Shown: piece after piece, positions 1 through 9,326 of the stretch | How positions within the stretch are numbered: position 1 is the first letter of the stretch | Layout of the letters: every line of letters starts with the position of its first letter | Assembly (NCBI RefSeq): GCF_018130955.1 | Contig: NZ_JAFCJM010000011.1 | Coordinates: 1-64,000 of the forward strand | DNA: 64,000 bases | Source: Bradyrhizobium liaoningense | Lineage (GTDB): Bacteria > Pseudomonadota > Alphaproteobacteria > Rhizobiales > Xanthobacteraceae | Reading direction: 5' to 3' | Notes under the pieces: model-generated | Told to the model about the DNA's origin: nothing | Database searches by the model: none | The model's input: only the letters and a program-made list of their open reading frames with translations | Translations under genes and position numbers: made by a program

Positions 1-139
1 TCGCTACCACCGCCCAACCGGGCAAATCCAACAGCCGGAGCGAACTCAGGATTGGATAAAACTTGGGGGCAAGGTCAGTGATCATCCGCCTTGGCGGCCT
101 GGTCGGTGGCACCGACGATATGACGAACGTGGGCCGCGA

Positions 140-1213
140 TTACTTCGTCACGATCCTTCGCGTCGGCGCGACCGTGCTGGTCGGCGCCATCGGCGACAGC
201 GAGAAAGTCAGCCACGTATTCCAGCCGGCCGGCCGATTTTCTGCGGCAAACTCGCCGTACCCTTTCAGGTTCAAATATCCCTGCAGGTCACCGACCGGAA
301 ACAGGTATCCGATCTGAGGGCCGACTCCCACCACGCGCGACCGGAAACCGCCCAGGATCGGCGGCTGACCAAAATCGTCCGTGATCTGTTGATAGTAGTA
401 GCCGACCAGCCCGACGAAGAGCTGCTTCGAGAGAAACTGCGAAGCACCCCAATCGATGTGGAAATCGATGCCATTCTGATATTGCGTGTCAGGGTTCTTG
501 AAATTGTAGGTGAAGCCTGCAACCGCCGAGAATTCGTGCCCCAACTTCTCATTAAAATAGGTATAGCCGCCGCCGCCGTCGATCGCGCCGTGACCGATGC
601 CAAGGTTGGCAAGACGGGTTGAAGAGTAGGCGCCAACCGGAATGTCGCCGGTCAAATAAGTCATGTAATTGTGGACGCCGGCGTTCCACTTCAGCGTTAC
701 CTGCGGATACAGATCGCCCACCGAGGTGATTGAATCAGAGAGGCTCCCCGTACGGGTTATCGCAAAGGGCCCGACGGCCGCCGTCAGCGTTCCGTCGAGC
801 GATGCGGCGGATCGGCCAAACAAGCCGATAATGCCGACTGCCAATTGTCCGCCGAGCACCGGCGTCGCGAACGTGTAGGTCGGGTTGAGCAGGACTAGGT
901 CCGCCTGCGCGTTCAGACGCAAATTCAGATCGACATTGACGTTGGCGGGGATCCGGCCGACGCGGATTTGTCTTGCCGCGGCTGCGTTACCGAAGGCGGA
1001 CACGCTGGTGTGATAATAGACCTCGGCCATCGACCAGCCGGGGACCGCAGGGGCTGCCGCGAGGCTGCTGAAGCGCCCCGGAAGCCAGTACGAAACGCCG
1101 TCCTCGTCGGCGTATGCAGCGTCGGACAAGAATCCGGCCAATGCCACAGTCAGGCCGATCGTTGCGCGAGTGAGCCGACATTGAGACTTTGGTTCGGATA
1201 GGTTCCGCGTCAT
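140..1213 (-). CDS. SphA/MetA-pathway-like outer-membrane protein
   Basis: This encodes 357 residues with an N-terminal signal peptide (hydrophobic run at about residues 15-35, ending near AYADEDG), followed by a Gly/aromatic-rich sequence with alternating short beta-strand-like segments such as YLTGDIPVGAYSS and FVGLVGYYYQQ. That pattern fits the SphA / phenol meta-pathway (MetA) family of outer-membrane barrel proteins, which are thought to help hydrophobic aromatics or lipids cross the outer membrane. The ATG is preceded by GGAGG at 8 nt spacing, which supports the start. It is transcribed away from the arylsulfatase and has no operon partner in view. Family assignment is from overall character rather than a catalytic motif, so the substrate is unknown. 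Confidence 0.7.
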   Translation of the reverse strand: MTRNLSEPKSQCRLTRATIGLTVALAGFLSDAAYADEDGVSYWLPGRFSSLAAAPAVPGWSMAEVYYHTSVSAFGNAAAARQIRVGRIPANVNVDLNLRLNAQADLVLLNPTYTFATPVLGGQLAVGIIGLFGRSAASLDGTLTAAVGPFAITRTGSLSDSITSVGDLYPQVTLKWNAGVHNYMTYLTGDIPVGAYSSTRLANLGIGHGAIDGGGGYTYFNEKLGHEFSAVAGFTYNFKNPDTQYQNGIDFHIDWGASQFLSKQLFVGLVGYYYQQITDDFGQPPILGGFRSRVVGVGPQIGYLFPVGDLQGYLNLKGYGEFAAENRPAGWNTWLTFSLSPMAPTSTVAPTRRIVTK

Positions 1214-1568
1214 TTGCTTGTCCTCCCGCGAACAGATGACAGTGTATCTATCGGGGATTCAATGTCTCGCTCCAACGTAGCAACCTCGTCGGATTCGGCT
1301 CAGCATGTTGCGCTAGGGTCACTCAGCACTGCCGCTGACTCCTGGGAATACGGACAGCATCGTTGACCTGAGGTATCCATGTCTAGGCGAGGTGCGCACG
1401 TGTGTAGCGAGAAGACTGCAGGATAGTTCATCCTCATTGCCAGAAGCGGCGGTCACATCGCTCCTGGTTGAGTCGCTGTGACACTTCGTCACGCACTCGT
1501 GCGGGGTGATCAGCGAGCAAACCTCAGCCGTTGGCGTCGCTCATGTCTCCGGCATCGTTCGGGTGTCA

Positions 1569-1582
1569 TTGATTTAGATCAG
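1569..1582. promoter_or_regulatory. FNR/FixK-type box, upstream copy (TTGATTTAGATCAG)
   Basis: It matches TTGAT-N4-ATCAA except for the last base. Its centre lies about 67 nt before the ATG of the aborted leader ORF, the distance expected for a class II FNR/FixK promoter (box at -41.5) with a leader of about 26 nt. It is the upstream copy of a tandem duplication. Confidence 0.6.
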
Positions 1583-1642
1583 CGCTCGACAGCCGGATGC
1601 GATCTGAAGTCGAGTGATCGTGCGTGCTCGGAGTATATTGCA

Positions 1643-1720
1643 ATGGATATTCGCAAGATACCCATTGCGCTGATCGCCGCCGTCACCGTCACGCCTCCGG
1701 CAACTACACAGCAAACATAA
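1643..1720 (+). pseudogene. Aborted duplicate of the arylsulfatase 5' end (25 codons)
   Basis: The ORF reads MDIRKIPIALIAAVTVTPPA..., a degenerate copy of the arylsulfatase signal peptide (MNIRKIFTALIPALVISAPV...), and stops at TAA 1718-1720. A GGAG lies 8 nt before the ATG, so it could still be translated. It is most simply a relic of the 194-bp duplication. An alternative is a translated leader peptide. Confidence 0.6.
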
Positions 1721-1762
1721 CGACCACGAGCTGCTCAAAGCATCGCTCGTGCGCGAACGGTT

Positions 1763-1776
1763 TTGATTTGGATCAA
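1763..1776. promoter_or_regulatory. FNR/FixK-type box, perfect (TTGATTTGGATCAA)
   Basis: This is a perfect TTGAT-N4-ATCAA dyad centred about 67 nt before the arylsulfatase ATG, the position expected for activation by an FNR/FixK2/NnrR-family protein. It predicts induction of the arylsulfatase under low oxygen or nitrosative conditions. No regulator of that canonical class is encoded in this window; the Crp/Fnr protein at 39.6 kb appears to use a different site. Confidence 0.75.
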
Positions 1777-1836
1777 CGCACGAAATCCGGATGCGATCTG
1801 GAGTAGAGGCATCCTGCGTACTGGAAGGATATTGCA

Positions 1837-4518
1837 ATGAATATTCGCAAGATCTTTACCGCGCTGATTCCCGCCCTCGTCATCTCGGCTCCGGTGTTTG
1901 CACAGCAAACGCAACAAGCCGCGCCTCCACCCGGCTCACCCGCCGCGACCATCACCATTCCCGGCGACCAGCTTCCACCGCCGCCACAAAAATTCGGCGG
2001 CAAGATCGAGCGCGATGCCACGAATTCAAAACCGTATTGGCCATCGCGCGTGGTGCCACCGAAAGGCGCACCGAACGTCCTGCTGATCATCACTGACGAT
2101 GCCGGCTATGGTGTTCCCAGCACATTCGGAGGCGTTATCCCGACGCCTGCACTTGATCGCATCGCGCAGAACGGCTTGCGCTACACGAATTTCCACTCGA
2201 CCGCATTGTGCTCGCCGACGCGCGCAGCCCTCATCACCGGCCGTAACCATCACTCTGTGGGCTACGGCGTGATCGCCGAACAGGCCACCGGCTTCCCCGG
2301 CTATGACAGCATCATCACCAAGGACAAGGCCACGATCGGCCGGATCCTTTCCGACAACGGATATCGCACCGCGTGGTTCGGCAAGAACCACAATACGCCG
2401 GAATACCAGGCGAGCCAGGCAGGTCCGTTCGACCAGTGGCCGACCGGTATGGGCTTTGAATATTTCTACGGCTTCATGGGCGGCGACACCAACCAATGGC
2501 AACCCGGCAATCTCGTCCGCAACACCACGCCCATCTATCCCTATGAAGGCAAGCCCGGCTGGAATCTGGTGACGGCCATGGCTGACGAGGCCATCGACTA
2601 TGTCAATCGCATGAACGCGCTGTCGCCGGACACGCCGTTCTTTGTGAAGTTCGCGCCCGGCGCAACCCATGCGCCGCATCACCCGACGCCGGAGTGGGTC
2701 AAGAAGATCAGCGACATGCACCTGTTCGACCAGGGCTGGAACAAGCTGCGCGACACGATCTTCGAAAATCAGAAGCGCCTGGGCGTCATTCCGCAGGATG
2801 CGAAGATGACCCTATGGCCGAAAGACCTGATCAAGGAATGGGATCAGCTCTCGGCGGACGAGAAGAAGCTGTTCATCCGTCAGGCCGAAGTCTTTGCCGC
2901 CTATGCAGCGTACGCCGACAATGAAATCGGCCGCGTGATCCAGTCCATTGAGGACATGGGCAAGCTCGACAACACGTTGATCATCTACATTGAGGGTGAC
3001 AACGGGACGAGCGCGGAAGGGCAACCCAACGGCACGCCGAATGAAGTGGCGATGTTCAACCAGATCACCCCATCGGTCGAGGACCAGCTCAAATATTTCT
3101 ACGACGTCTGGGGCACCGACCGCACTTACAATCACATGTCGATCGGCTGGGCCTGGGCGTTCGACACGCCGTTCTCCTGGACCAAGCAGATCGTCTCCCA
3201 CTTCGGCGGCACGCGCCAGGGCATGGCGATTTCGTGGCCCAAGGTGATCACGGACAAGGGCGGCATCCGCACTCAGTTCCACCACGTCATCGACGTCGTG
3301 CCGACCATTCTCGAGGCTGCGCAGATCAAGCAGCCGGAATTCGTCGACGGCATCAAGCAGAGCCCGATCGAGGGCGTCAGCATGATGTACACGTTCGATG
3401 CCAAGAACGCGAACGCGCCCTCGACGCACACGACGCAATATTTCGAGATGTTTGCCGATCGCGCCATCTATAGCGACGGCTGGATCGCCAGCACCAAGGT
3501 CTTGCGTCCTCCGTGGGTGACGATCGCGAAGCTGCCGAGCCCGGGCGACTACCCCTGGGAGCTGTACGACCTGCGCAACGACTGGACGCAGGCCGACGAT
3601 GTTGCCGCCAGGAATCCGGACAAGCTGAAGGAGCTGCAGGCGCTGTTCTGGAAGGAGGCGGAAAAGTATCAGGTGCTGCCGCTCGATTCGACGGTGGCTT
3701 CGCGCATGATCACGCCGCGTCCCAGTCTCAGCGCCGGCCGCACAAGCTTTGCCTGGACGCGACCGATGACCGGCACGCCGAATGGCGACGCGCCGAGCCT
3801 GCTCAACTCCTCCTACAACTTCAAGGCCGACGTGGACATTCCGCAAGGAGGTGCGGAGGGCGTGCTTGTGACCCAGGGCGGCCGGTTTGGCGGCTATGGC
3901 CTCTATGTCCTGAAGAACAAGCCCGTGTTCACGTGGAACCTCGTCGACCTCAAGCGCGTGCGTTGGGAAGGGCCGGAACTCACGCCGGGCAAGCACGTGG
4001 TCGAGTTTGACTTCAAGTACGATGGTCTTGGTGCGGGCACGATGGTGTTCGGCAACTACACCGGCATCGGACAAGGCGGCACCGGAATGCTCAAGGTCGA
4101 CGGCAAGGCGGTGGCGACCGAGAAGATGGAGCACACGCTTCCCTTCATTCTGCAATGGGACGAGGCGTTCGACATCGGGTCCGACACCGGCACGCCGGTC
4201 GACGACAACGACTATCAGGCACCGTTCGCTTTCACCGGTAAGATCAACAAGCTCACGCTGGACATCGACCGGCCCAAGCTGAGCCCGGACGATATCAAGC
4301 GCCTGCAGGAGGCCGCCCGCGCGGCGGGCGATGGACCATCTACCGACGACGGAAAGACCGCGTCGGCCGGACCACAAGTCGGCACCGTCGGCCTGAGCCT
4401 GGTCGACAAGATCCAGCTGCGGATCGACAAGCGCGAGGGCTGCCGCAAGCAGGCCGAGGCGAAGGGATTGGGCATGGTGGACCGCATCAAGTTTGTCCAG
4501 ACATGCGTCCAGCAGTGA
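1837..4518 (+). CDS. Secreted arylsulfatase (formylglycine sulfatase family)
   Basis: This encodes 893 residues. A Sec signal peptide (residues 1-23, ending VFAQQ) is followed by a sulfatase fold: the metal-binding Asp pair in IITDDAGYG (about residues 87-88) and the active-site motif CSPTR with Cys125, the residue converted to formylglycine. The second S/T position is Thr rather than the commoner Ser (CxPSR), which known arylsulfatases tolerate. The C-terminal 300 residues form a beta-rich extension seen in large AtsA-type enzymes. The predicted reaction is hydrolysis of aryl or other sulfate esters in the periplasm, releasing sulfate. It is monocistronic, ending before a hairpin, and its promoter is duplicated and FNR/FixK-like. 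The substrate cannot be told from sequence. Confidence 0.9.
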   Translation: MNIRKIFTALIPALVISAPVFAQQTQQAAPPPGSPAATITIPGDQLPPPPQKFGGKIERDATNSKPYWPSRVVPPKGAPNVLLIITDDAGYGVPSTFGGVIPTPALDRIAQNGLRYTNFHSTALCSPTRAALITGRNHHSVGYGVIAEQATGFPGYDSIITKDKATIGRILSDNGYRTAWFGKNHNTPEYQASQAGPFDQWPTGMGFEYFYGFMGGDTNQWQPGNLVRNTTPIYPYEGKPGWNLVTAMADEAIDYVNRMNALSPDTPFFVKFAPGATHAPHHPTPEWVKKISDMHLFDQGWNKLRDTIFENQKRLGVIPQDAKMTLWPKDLIKEWDQLSADEKKLFIRQAEVFAAYAAYADNEIGRVIQSIEDMGKLDNTLIIYIEGDNGTSAEGQPNGTPNEVAMFNQITPSVEDQLKYFYDVWGTDRTYNHMSIGWAWAFDTPFSWTKQIVSHFGGTRQGMAISWPKVITDKGGIRTQFHHVIDVVPTILEAAQIKQPEFVDGIKQSPIEGVSMMYTFDAKNANAPSTHTTQYFEMFADRAIYSDGWIASTKVLRPPWVTIAKLPSPGDYPWELYDLRNDWTQADDVAARNPDKLKELQALFWKEAEKYQVLPLDSTVASRMITPRPSLSAGRTSFAWTRPMTGTPNGDAPSLLNSSYNFKADVDIPQGGAEGVLVTQGGRFGGYGLYVLKNKPVFTWNLVDLKRVRWEGPELTPGKHVVEFDFKYDGLGAGTMVFGNYTGIGQGGTGMLKVDGKAVATEKMEHTLPFILQWDEAFDIGSDTGTPVDDNDYQAPFAFTGKINKLTLDIDRPKLSPDDIKRLQEAARAAGDGPSTDDGKTASAGPQVGTVGLSLVDKIQLRIDKREGCRKQAEAKGLGMVDRIKFVQTCVQQ

Positions 4519-4546
4519 TGCCGGGCGCCGGAATAGCTCAGTCGAC

Positions 4547-4577
4547 GAACAAGGGCGGGCGCTTCCCGCCCTTGTTC
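4547..4577. terminator. Strong hairpin terminator after the arylsulfatase
   Basis: A perfect 13-bp stem (GAACAAGGGCGGG with its complement) and a 5-nt loop lie 29 nt after the arylsulfatase stop. There is no long T tract, so it may act as a factor-assisted terminator or as 3' end protection. Confidence 0.65.
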
Positions 4578-4736
4578 AACAACTCGAGTCGGCCGTAGCA
4601 GAGATTGGCTGGGTGGCTCAGACGGGACGCTCGGCGAGGAAGACGAGACCAGGATCTCTCCCTTTGTACTTGCAATCGCTCCCAGCGGGGCGGTGATGTG
4701 GGTACCGCGGCGGATCCGAGGTGCGAGGGCAGTACT

Positions 4737-6533
4737 GTGACAGACATTGCCAGCACGACCGGAGTTCCTCCTCGGCGGGGCAACCAGCTGGGCGGCCTGC
4801 TCGTCTTTCGCCAGTCGATCAGACGCAAGATCGTCGGAATTTCCGTGGCATTGATCGTCCTGATGGTGATCACGTCGGTTCTATCGATGGTGATGTCCAA
4901 GCGCGTGGAACACCTGCTCGACGAACTGACCGTCCGATATATCCCCGCCTATGGTCACCTGGCACGAGCCAACATCCGCTCGCTCGAACGCGCGCTGGCG
5001 CTGCGTCGAATGGTGATCGCCAAGATGCAGGTGCCTCCGGACGAGGAGGGTTATGCTGCGCGCCTGCGTTTCTTTGAGGAAAAGGACGGCGAAGTCGAGC
5101 AGGAGGCGAACGCTGCGCGCAAGCTTATCAACGCGATCATAAACGACGTCAGCACCCCGTCAGACAACGCCGCCCTGGCGCGCATCGAGACCCGGATCGA
5201 CAACGCCATGGCAGAGGGGCGCCGCCAACTGGGCGAGGAACAGGCGAAGTTGCTGAAGCAGATCGGATCCGGGGACTTCGTGGACGCTCGTGGCACGCTC
5301 GCGCGCGTGGACACTCTGCGCGATCAGTTCACCCAGAAGATCGATGCAATCCGGGCCGACATGCTGTCGCAGGTGTTTGCAAGTGCATCGACCGTGATCC
5401 GCGATCAGCAGCAAGCGATAGACGTATCAGTCGTTGTCACAGGTCTTGCGGCCGCGCTTGGCCTGGGCTTCGCTTTCCTTGTCAGCAGCGGCATCACCCG
5501 TCCGGTGCGACGGTTGCTGGAAGGCACCCGGGAAATCGAAGCCGGCCACCTCGATCAATCGATCAGCGTCTCCACAAAAGACGAGATCGGTCAGCTTTCA
5601 GCCGCATTCAACCGGATGGTCGAGCAGCTGCGCCGGAATGAACGTATCCGCGAAACGTTCGGTCGGTATATCGATCCGAGGGTCGTGGAAGGACTGCTCG
5701 ACCGGCCCGACGCGGCGACCCAGGGCCAGCGCCGTGTCATGACCGTGATGTTCTGCGACATGCAGGGCTTCACGTCCATGAGTGAAGGCATGACCCCACA
5801 AGGGCTCGTCAAGGTCATGAACTGCTATTTGACGATGATGTCGGAGCCGATCCGGGACCGCCACGGGGTGATCGACAAGTACATCGGCGATGCCATCATG
5901 GCCTATTGGGGCCCGCCGTTCATTGACGAAGCGGACCAGACTCGCCTGGCATGCCTCGCCGCAATTGACATGGTCGATCGGGTGCCCAAGCTTCGCAAGC
6001 AATTGCCGGAGCTTCTGGGAGTGCGCGTGATACCCGCCGAATGCGACGTCCGCATCGGTATTGCGACGGGCGAGGTCTTGACCGGCAGCATCGGTTCAGA
6101 GCTCATGATGAGTTTCACCGTCATGGGCGATGCCGTCAATCTCGCGTCCCGTCTTGAGGCGGTCAACAAGGTCTATGGCTGCCGCATTCTGATATCTGAA
6201 GCCACCGCCGCCACGGTCGGGACCGAACTCGAACTGCGTGAGATCGATCGTCTGGCGGTCGTCGGACAGAGCAAGCCACAAACCGTGTTCGAAGTGATGG
6301 GAAAGCATGGCGACCTTACTACGCAGCAGGAGCTGTTGCGATCCCGGTATAAAGAGGGACTTGCCGCCTATCGGGTTGGGCGCTGGGAAGATGCACTTAA
6401 CGCCTTCAACGCTGCTCTTGAGGTATTCCCAGGTGATGGCCCGTCGCTTGCCCTCTTGAGCCGCCTCGACCATCTTCAATCCGATCCGCCACCGGCCGAC
6501 TGGAATGGTTCGTGGCACATGGAGCACAAGTGA
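4737..6533 (+). CDS. Membrane class III adenylate/guanylate cyclase with HAMP domain
   Basis: This encodes 598 residues from a GTG at 4737; an in-frame ATG at 4605 would add 44 Arg-rich residues that look non-native. The order is TM1 (about 31-52), a helical periplasmic sensor of about 175 residues, TM2 (about 229-251), HAMP (about 252-305), a class III cyclase domain (about 335-505) and a TPR-like helical tail. The catalytic domain keeps the metal Asp pair (FCDMQGF and YIGDAIMAYWG) and the VMGDAVNLASRLE block. It should convert ATP to cAMP in response to a periplasmic or membrane cue. The following small secreted protein begins 20 nt downstream and may be its partner. Confidence 0.88.
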   Translation: MTDIASTTGVPPRRGNQLGGLLVFRQSIRRKIVGISVALIVLMVITSVLSMVMSKRVEHLLDELTVRYIPAYGHLARANIRSLERALALRRMVIAKMQVPPDEEGYAARLRFFEEKDGEVEQEANAARKLINAIINDVSTPSDNAALARIETRIDNAMAEGRRQLGEEQAKLLKQIGSGDFVDARGTLARVDTLRDQFTQKIDAIRADMLSQVFASASTVIRDQQQAIDVSVVVTGLAAALGLGFAFLVSSGITRPVRRLLEGTREIEAGHLDQSISVSTKDEIGQLSAAFNRMVEQLRRNERIRETFGRYIDPRVVEGLLDRPDAATQGQRRVMTVMFCDMQGFTSMSEGMTPQGLVKVMNCYLTMMSEPIRDRHGVIDKYIGDAIMAYWGPPFIDEADQTRLACLAAIDMVDRVPKLRKQLPELLGVRVIPAECDVRIGIATGEVLTGSIGSELMMSFTVMGDAVNLASRLEAVNKVYGCRILISEATAATVGTELELREIDRLAVVGQSKPQTVFEVMGKHGDLTTQQELLRSRYKEGLAAYRVGRWEDALNAFNAALEVFPGDGPSLALLSRLDHLQSDPPPADWNGSWHMEHK

Positions 6534-6552
6534 AAGACGGGGAAGGCGAGAC

Positions 6553-6822
6553 ATGTATAAGGTTTTTGGCTTACTGGTGCTGGCAGGCACGATGGGCGGA
6601 CTGACGGCCTCTTTCGCCCAAACCGCTCAGGAAACACCGCAGACCATGCTCGCCGCGCAGATACGCATGCAAGGGTTTGCCTGTGACAAGGCGCTCGGCG
6701 CGAGGAGAGACGCGAAGCGCTCCAAGCCGGATCATGCCGTCTGGGTGCTCAGGTGCAGTAACGCGACCTACCGGGTGAGCCGTGCCCCCGACATGGCTGC
6801 GAGAGTGGAGCCGCTGCGCTGA
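6553..6822 (+). CDS. Small secreted protein of unknown function
   Basis: This encodes 89 residues with a clear signal peptide (about 1-23, cleavage near SFAQ). The mature part of about 65 residues carries two Cys, at GFACDK and VLRCSN, that could form a disulfide. The ATG follows GGGGAAGGCGAG, a good ribosome site, only 19 nt after the cyclase stop, so the two are probably co-transcribed. I recognise no family. A role as a periplasmic accessory to the cyclase sensor domain is only inference from position. Confidence 0.6.
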   Translation: MYKVFGLLVLAGTMGGLTASFAQTAQETPQTMLAAQIRMQGFACDKALGARRDAKRSKPDHAVWVLRCSNATYRVSRAPDMAARVEPLR

Positions 6823-6920
6823 AGGCCTCATCGACTGGACTCGCGTGATATGGATTGCGCTTCACGATCATGACGTGAGCAGGTAGGATTGCCGTGACAC
6901 GCTCAGATCGGTGAGCAGAT

Positions 6921-9326
6921 GTGGCCAAAGGCTCCGGAAAGCACCGCAAGCGCGACAAGGCCCGCAAGGCAGGAACGCCCGCGCGGGATCATTCCGCACC
7001 GCAGGTACCGTCCGCCCCACGCGGCATCACGAAGCGGCTGATCGCCGGCGCGAGCGCGCTGGTCGCCGCGATCGCAGTCGGATTGCTCTGGTTCGAGACG
7101 TCGAAGGCTCCGGTCCAATCGCCTGAGCATACCGAGTTGGCCCTTATCGGCAGCGAGTCCTGTGCCGGCTGTCACGAAGCGGAGACAAGGCTCTGGCAAG
7201 GCTCGCAGCACCGTCACGCCATGGATCATGCGACCGGGCAATCCGTGCGCGGGGATTTCAACGACGCGGCCTTTGACTATGCCGGTACACATTCGCGCTT
7301 CTTCCGGAAGGACGGCAAGTTCCTGGTCGAGACCGACGGGTCCGACGGCAAGCTCGCTGTCTTCGAAGTCATGTACACCTTTGGCATCGACCCGCTGCAG
7401 CAATATCTGATCGAATTTCCGGACGGCCGCATCCAGGCTCTGTCCATCGCGTGGGACACACGGCCGAAAGAGCAGGGCGGTCAGCGCTGGTTTCATCTCT
7501 ATCCCGATGGAGCGATCACGCATGACGACCCCTTGCATTGGACCAAGCTGAACCAGAACTGGAATTTCATGTGCGCGGAGTGCCACTCGACCGCCGTGCG
7601 CAAGAATTACGACGCCGGCAGGAATAGCTTCGCGACGGCATTTGCCGAGATCAGCGTCGGCTGTGAGGCTTGCCATGGTGCGGGTTCGCGGCACGTCGCC
7701 TGGGCCCGCGGCAAGCCTGCCGCGCGCGGCGCCGATAACGGCCTGCTGGTCCGCTTTGACGAGCGCTCCGGCATCACCTGGTCCGCCTCCGCCGGCACAT
7801 TGACGCCGACACGCAGCGCTCCGGCACCTATGTTGCGCAAGGAGGTCGAGACCTGCGGACGCTGCCATGCGCGTCGCGGCCAGCTTTCTGAGGACTGGAC
7901 GCCGGGACGGCCGCTGTCGGACACGCATCTGGTCTCGCTGCTCGAACGGCAACGTTTTCATGCCGACGGCCAGATGCGCGACGACGAGGAGATCTACAAC
8001 TACGCACCGTTCAAGCAGAGCAAGATGTTCGCCAGGGGCGTGACCTGCAGCGACTGTCACGACCCGCACAGCGCTGCGCTGAAGGCGCCTGGGGACGGCG
8101 TCTGTGCACAGTGTCATGCGCCCGAGAAGTATCAATCAGCCGCGCATCGGCACCACGCCGATGTCTCTCCGCCCCCCGGCTGCCCGTCCTGCCATATGCC
8201 GGAGCGCCGCTACATGGTCGTGGACCGCCGCCACGACCACGGCTTTCGCATTCCGCGCCCCGATCTTTCCGCGCGGACAGGTGTGCCGAATGCGTGCAAC
8301 GATTGCCATCGCGACAAGCCTGCAACATGGGCTGCGCAACAGGTCGAGAGCTGGTTCGGCCCTGAGCGGCGCGGCTACGAGACCTGGGCGCGCGCATTCG
8401 ATGCCGCATGGGGCGAGGCTGCCGACGGGCAAGCATTGCTTGCCGCGATCGCGGGATCTGGCGACGTTCCCGGCATTGTCCGCGCCAGTGCGCTGGCCGA
8501 GCTTCCTGCGCCGGACATGGACCTGATCCGGCGCGGGCTTTCCGATCCCGATCCGCTCGTGAGGCTGGGCGCTCTCGACGGGCTTGAAGGAGCGCAGGCC
8601 GATCAGCTCTGGCCGCTCGCCTCTCCGCGACTGAGCGATCCGGTGCGCGGCGTGCGCATTCGCGCCGCCGAGCTTCTCGCCGCCGTGCCCGCAGCGCGCC
8701 AGCCCGCGGCCGATCGCGACCAGTTCGCGCAAGCTGCCGCCGAGTTCCTCGCTGCGCAGAAGCTGAACGCCGACCGGCCGGACGCGCGCACTGCGCTCGG
8801 CAGCTTCTTCGCACGCCAGGCCAATGCTGGCGAAGCGGAGACCGAGTATCGCGCCGCGCTCAGGCTTGATCCTTCGTTTGCGGCCGCCGCCGTCAATCTG
8901 TCCGACCTGTATCGGCAGCTCGGACGCGACGGTGACGGTGAGCGGGTCCTGCGCGAGGCGCTGGTCACATCGGCGCGGGACGCCTCGCTCCACCACGCGC
9001 TCGGTCTGACGCTCGTGCGCCAGAAGCGCAACGATGCAGCGCTCGAAGAGCTACAAAAGGCCGCGTCACTGGCTCCCGGTCAGGCGCCCTACGCCTACGT
9101 CTATGCCGTCGGTCTGAACGGGATCGGCCGGCGCGACGACGCGCTGGCCGTGCTGAAAGCGAGTCTGCGCGGGCATCCCAACAATCTGGAGCTGCTCTCG
9201 GCTGCGCTGAACTTCAGCCGCGAGAAGGGAGACGTCGTGGCCGCGCTTGAATATGCCGAGCGAATGGCGCTGCTCCTGCCTGACGATTCACGTCTGGCGA
9301 ACCTGATCAAGGAGCTGAAGCGATAG
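6921..9326 (+). CDS. Octahaem cytochrome c with HEAT and TPR repeats
   Basis: This encodes 801 residues from a GTG start. A basic N-terminus and one membrane anchor (about 38-57) are followed by eight CxxCH haem-binding motifs starting at about residues 81, 217, 248, 312, 376, 394, 420 and 459 (CAGCH, CAECH, CEACH, CGRCH, CSDCH, CAQCH, CPSCH, CNDCH). Then come HEAT-like helical repeats (about 500-620) and four or more TPRs (about 640-790). It is therefore a membrane-anchored periplasmic electron carrier or reductase of the cytochrome c554/multihaem group with a protein-interaction tail. No NrfA-type CxxCK active-site haem is present, so nitrite reductase activity is not supported. It has no electron-transfer neighbours. 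Confidence 0.85.
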   Translation: MAKGSGKHRKRDKARKAGTPARDHSAPQVPSAPRGITKRLIAGASALVAAIAVGLLWFETSKAPVQSPEHTELALIGSESCAGCHEAETRLWQGSQHRHAMDHATGQSVRGDFNDAAFDYAGTHSRFFRKDGKFLVETDGSDGKLAVFEVMYTFGIDPLQQYLIEFPDGRIQALSIAWDTRPKEQGGQRWFHLYPDGAITHDDPLHWTKLNQNWNFMCAECHSTAVRKNYDAGRNSFATAFAEISVGCEACHGAGSRHVAWARGKPAARGADNGLLVRFDERSGITWSASAGTLTPTRSAPAPMLRKEVETCGRCHARRGQLSEDWTPGRPLSDTHLVSLLERQRFHADGQMRDDEEIYNYAPFKQSKMFARGVTCSDCHDPHSAALKAPGDGVCAQCHAPEKYQSAAHRHHADVSPPPGCPSCHMPERRYMVVDRRHDHGFRIPRPDLSARTGVPNACNDCHRDKPATWAAQQVESWFGPERRGYETWARAFDAAWGEAADGQALLAAIAGSGDVPGIVRASALAELPAPDMDLIRRGLSDPDPLVRLGALDGLEGAQADQLWPLASPRLSDPVRGVRIRAAELLAAVPAARQPAADRDQFAQAAAEFLAAQKLNADRPDARTALGSFFARQANAGEAETEYRAALRLDPSFAAAAVNLSDLYRQLGRDGDGERVLREALVTSARDASLHHALGLTLVRQKRNDAALEELQKAASLAPGQAPYAYVYAVGLNGIGRRDDALAVLKASLRGHPNNLELLSAALNFSREKGDVVAALEYAERMALLLPDDSRLANLIKELKR

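Larger units (their letters stand above)
1555..1920 (+). repeat. 194-bp tandem duplication of the arylsulfatase promoter and 5' end
   Basis: Two diverged copies lie head to tail with an exact 194-bp offset. The FNR-like boxes start at 1569 and 1763, the GGATGCGATCTG stretches match in both, and the start codons are at 1643 and 1837. From box to start codon both copies are 74 nt, and the alignment continues ungapped through about 78 nt of coding sequence. The upstream copy ends in a TAA at 1718-1720. The left edge before 1569 is poorly conserved, so the boundary is approximate. Confidence 0.85.

Noticed and set aside
6921..9326. Cytochrome c nitrite reductase NrfA
   Set aside because: There is no CxxCK active-site haem motif and the C-terminal half is HEAT/TPR repeats, not part of NrfA.
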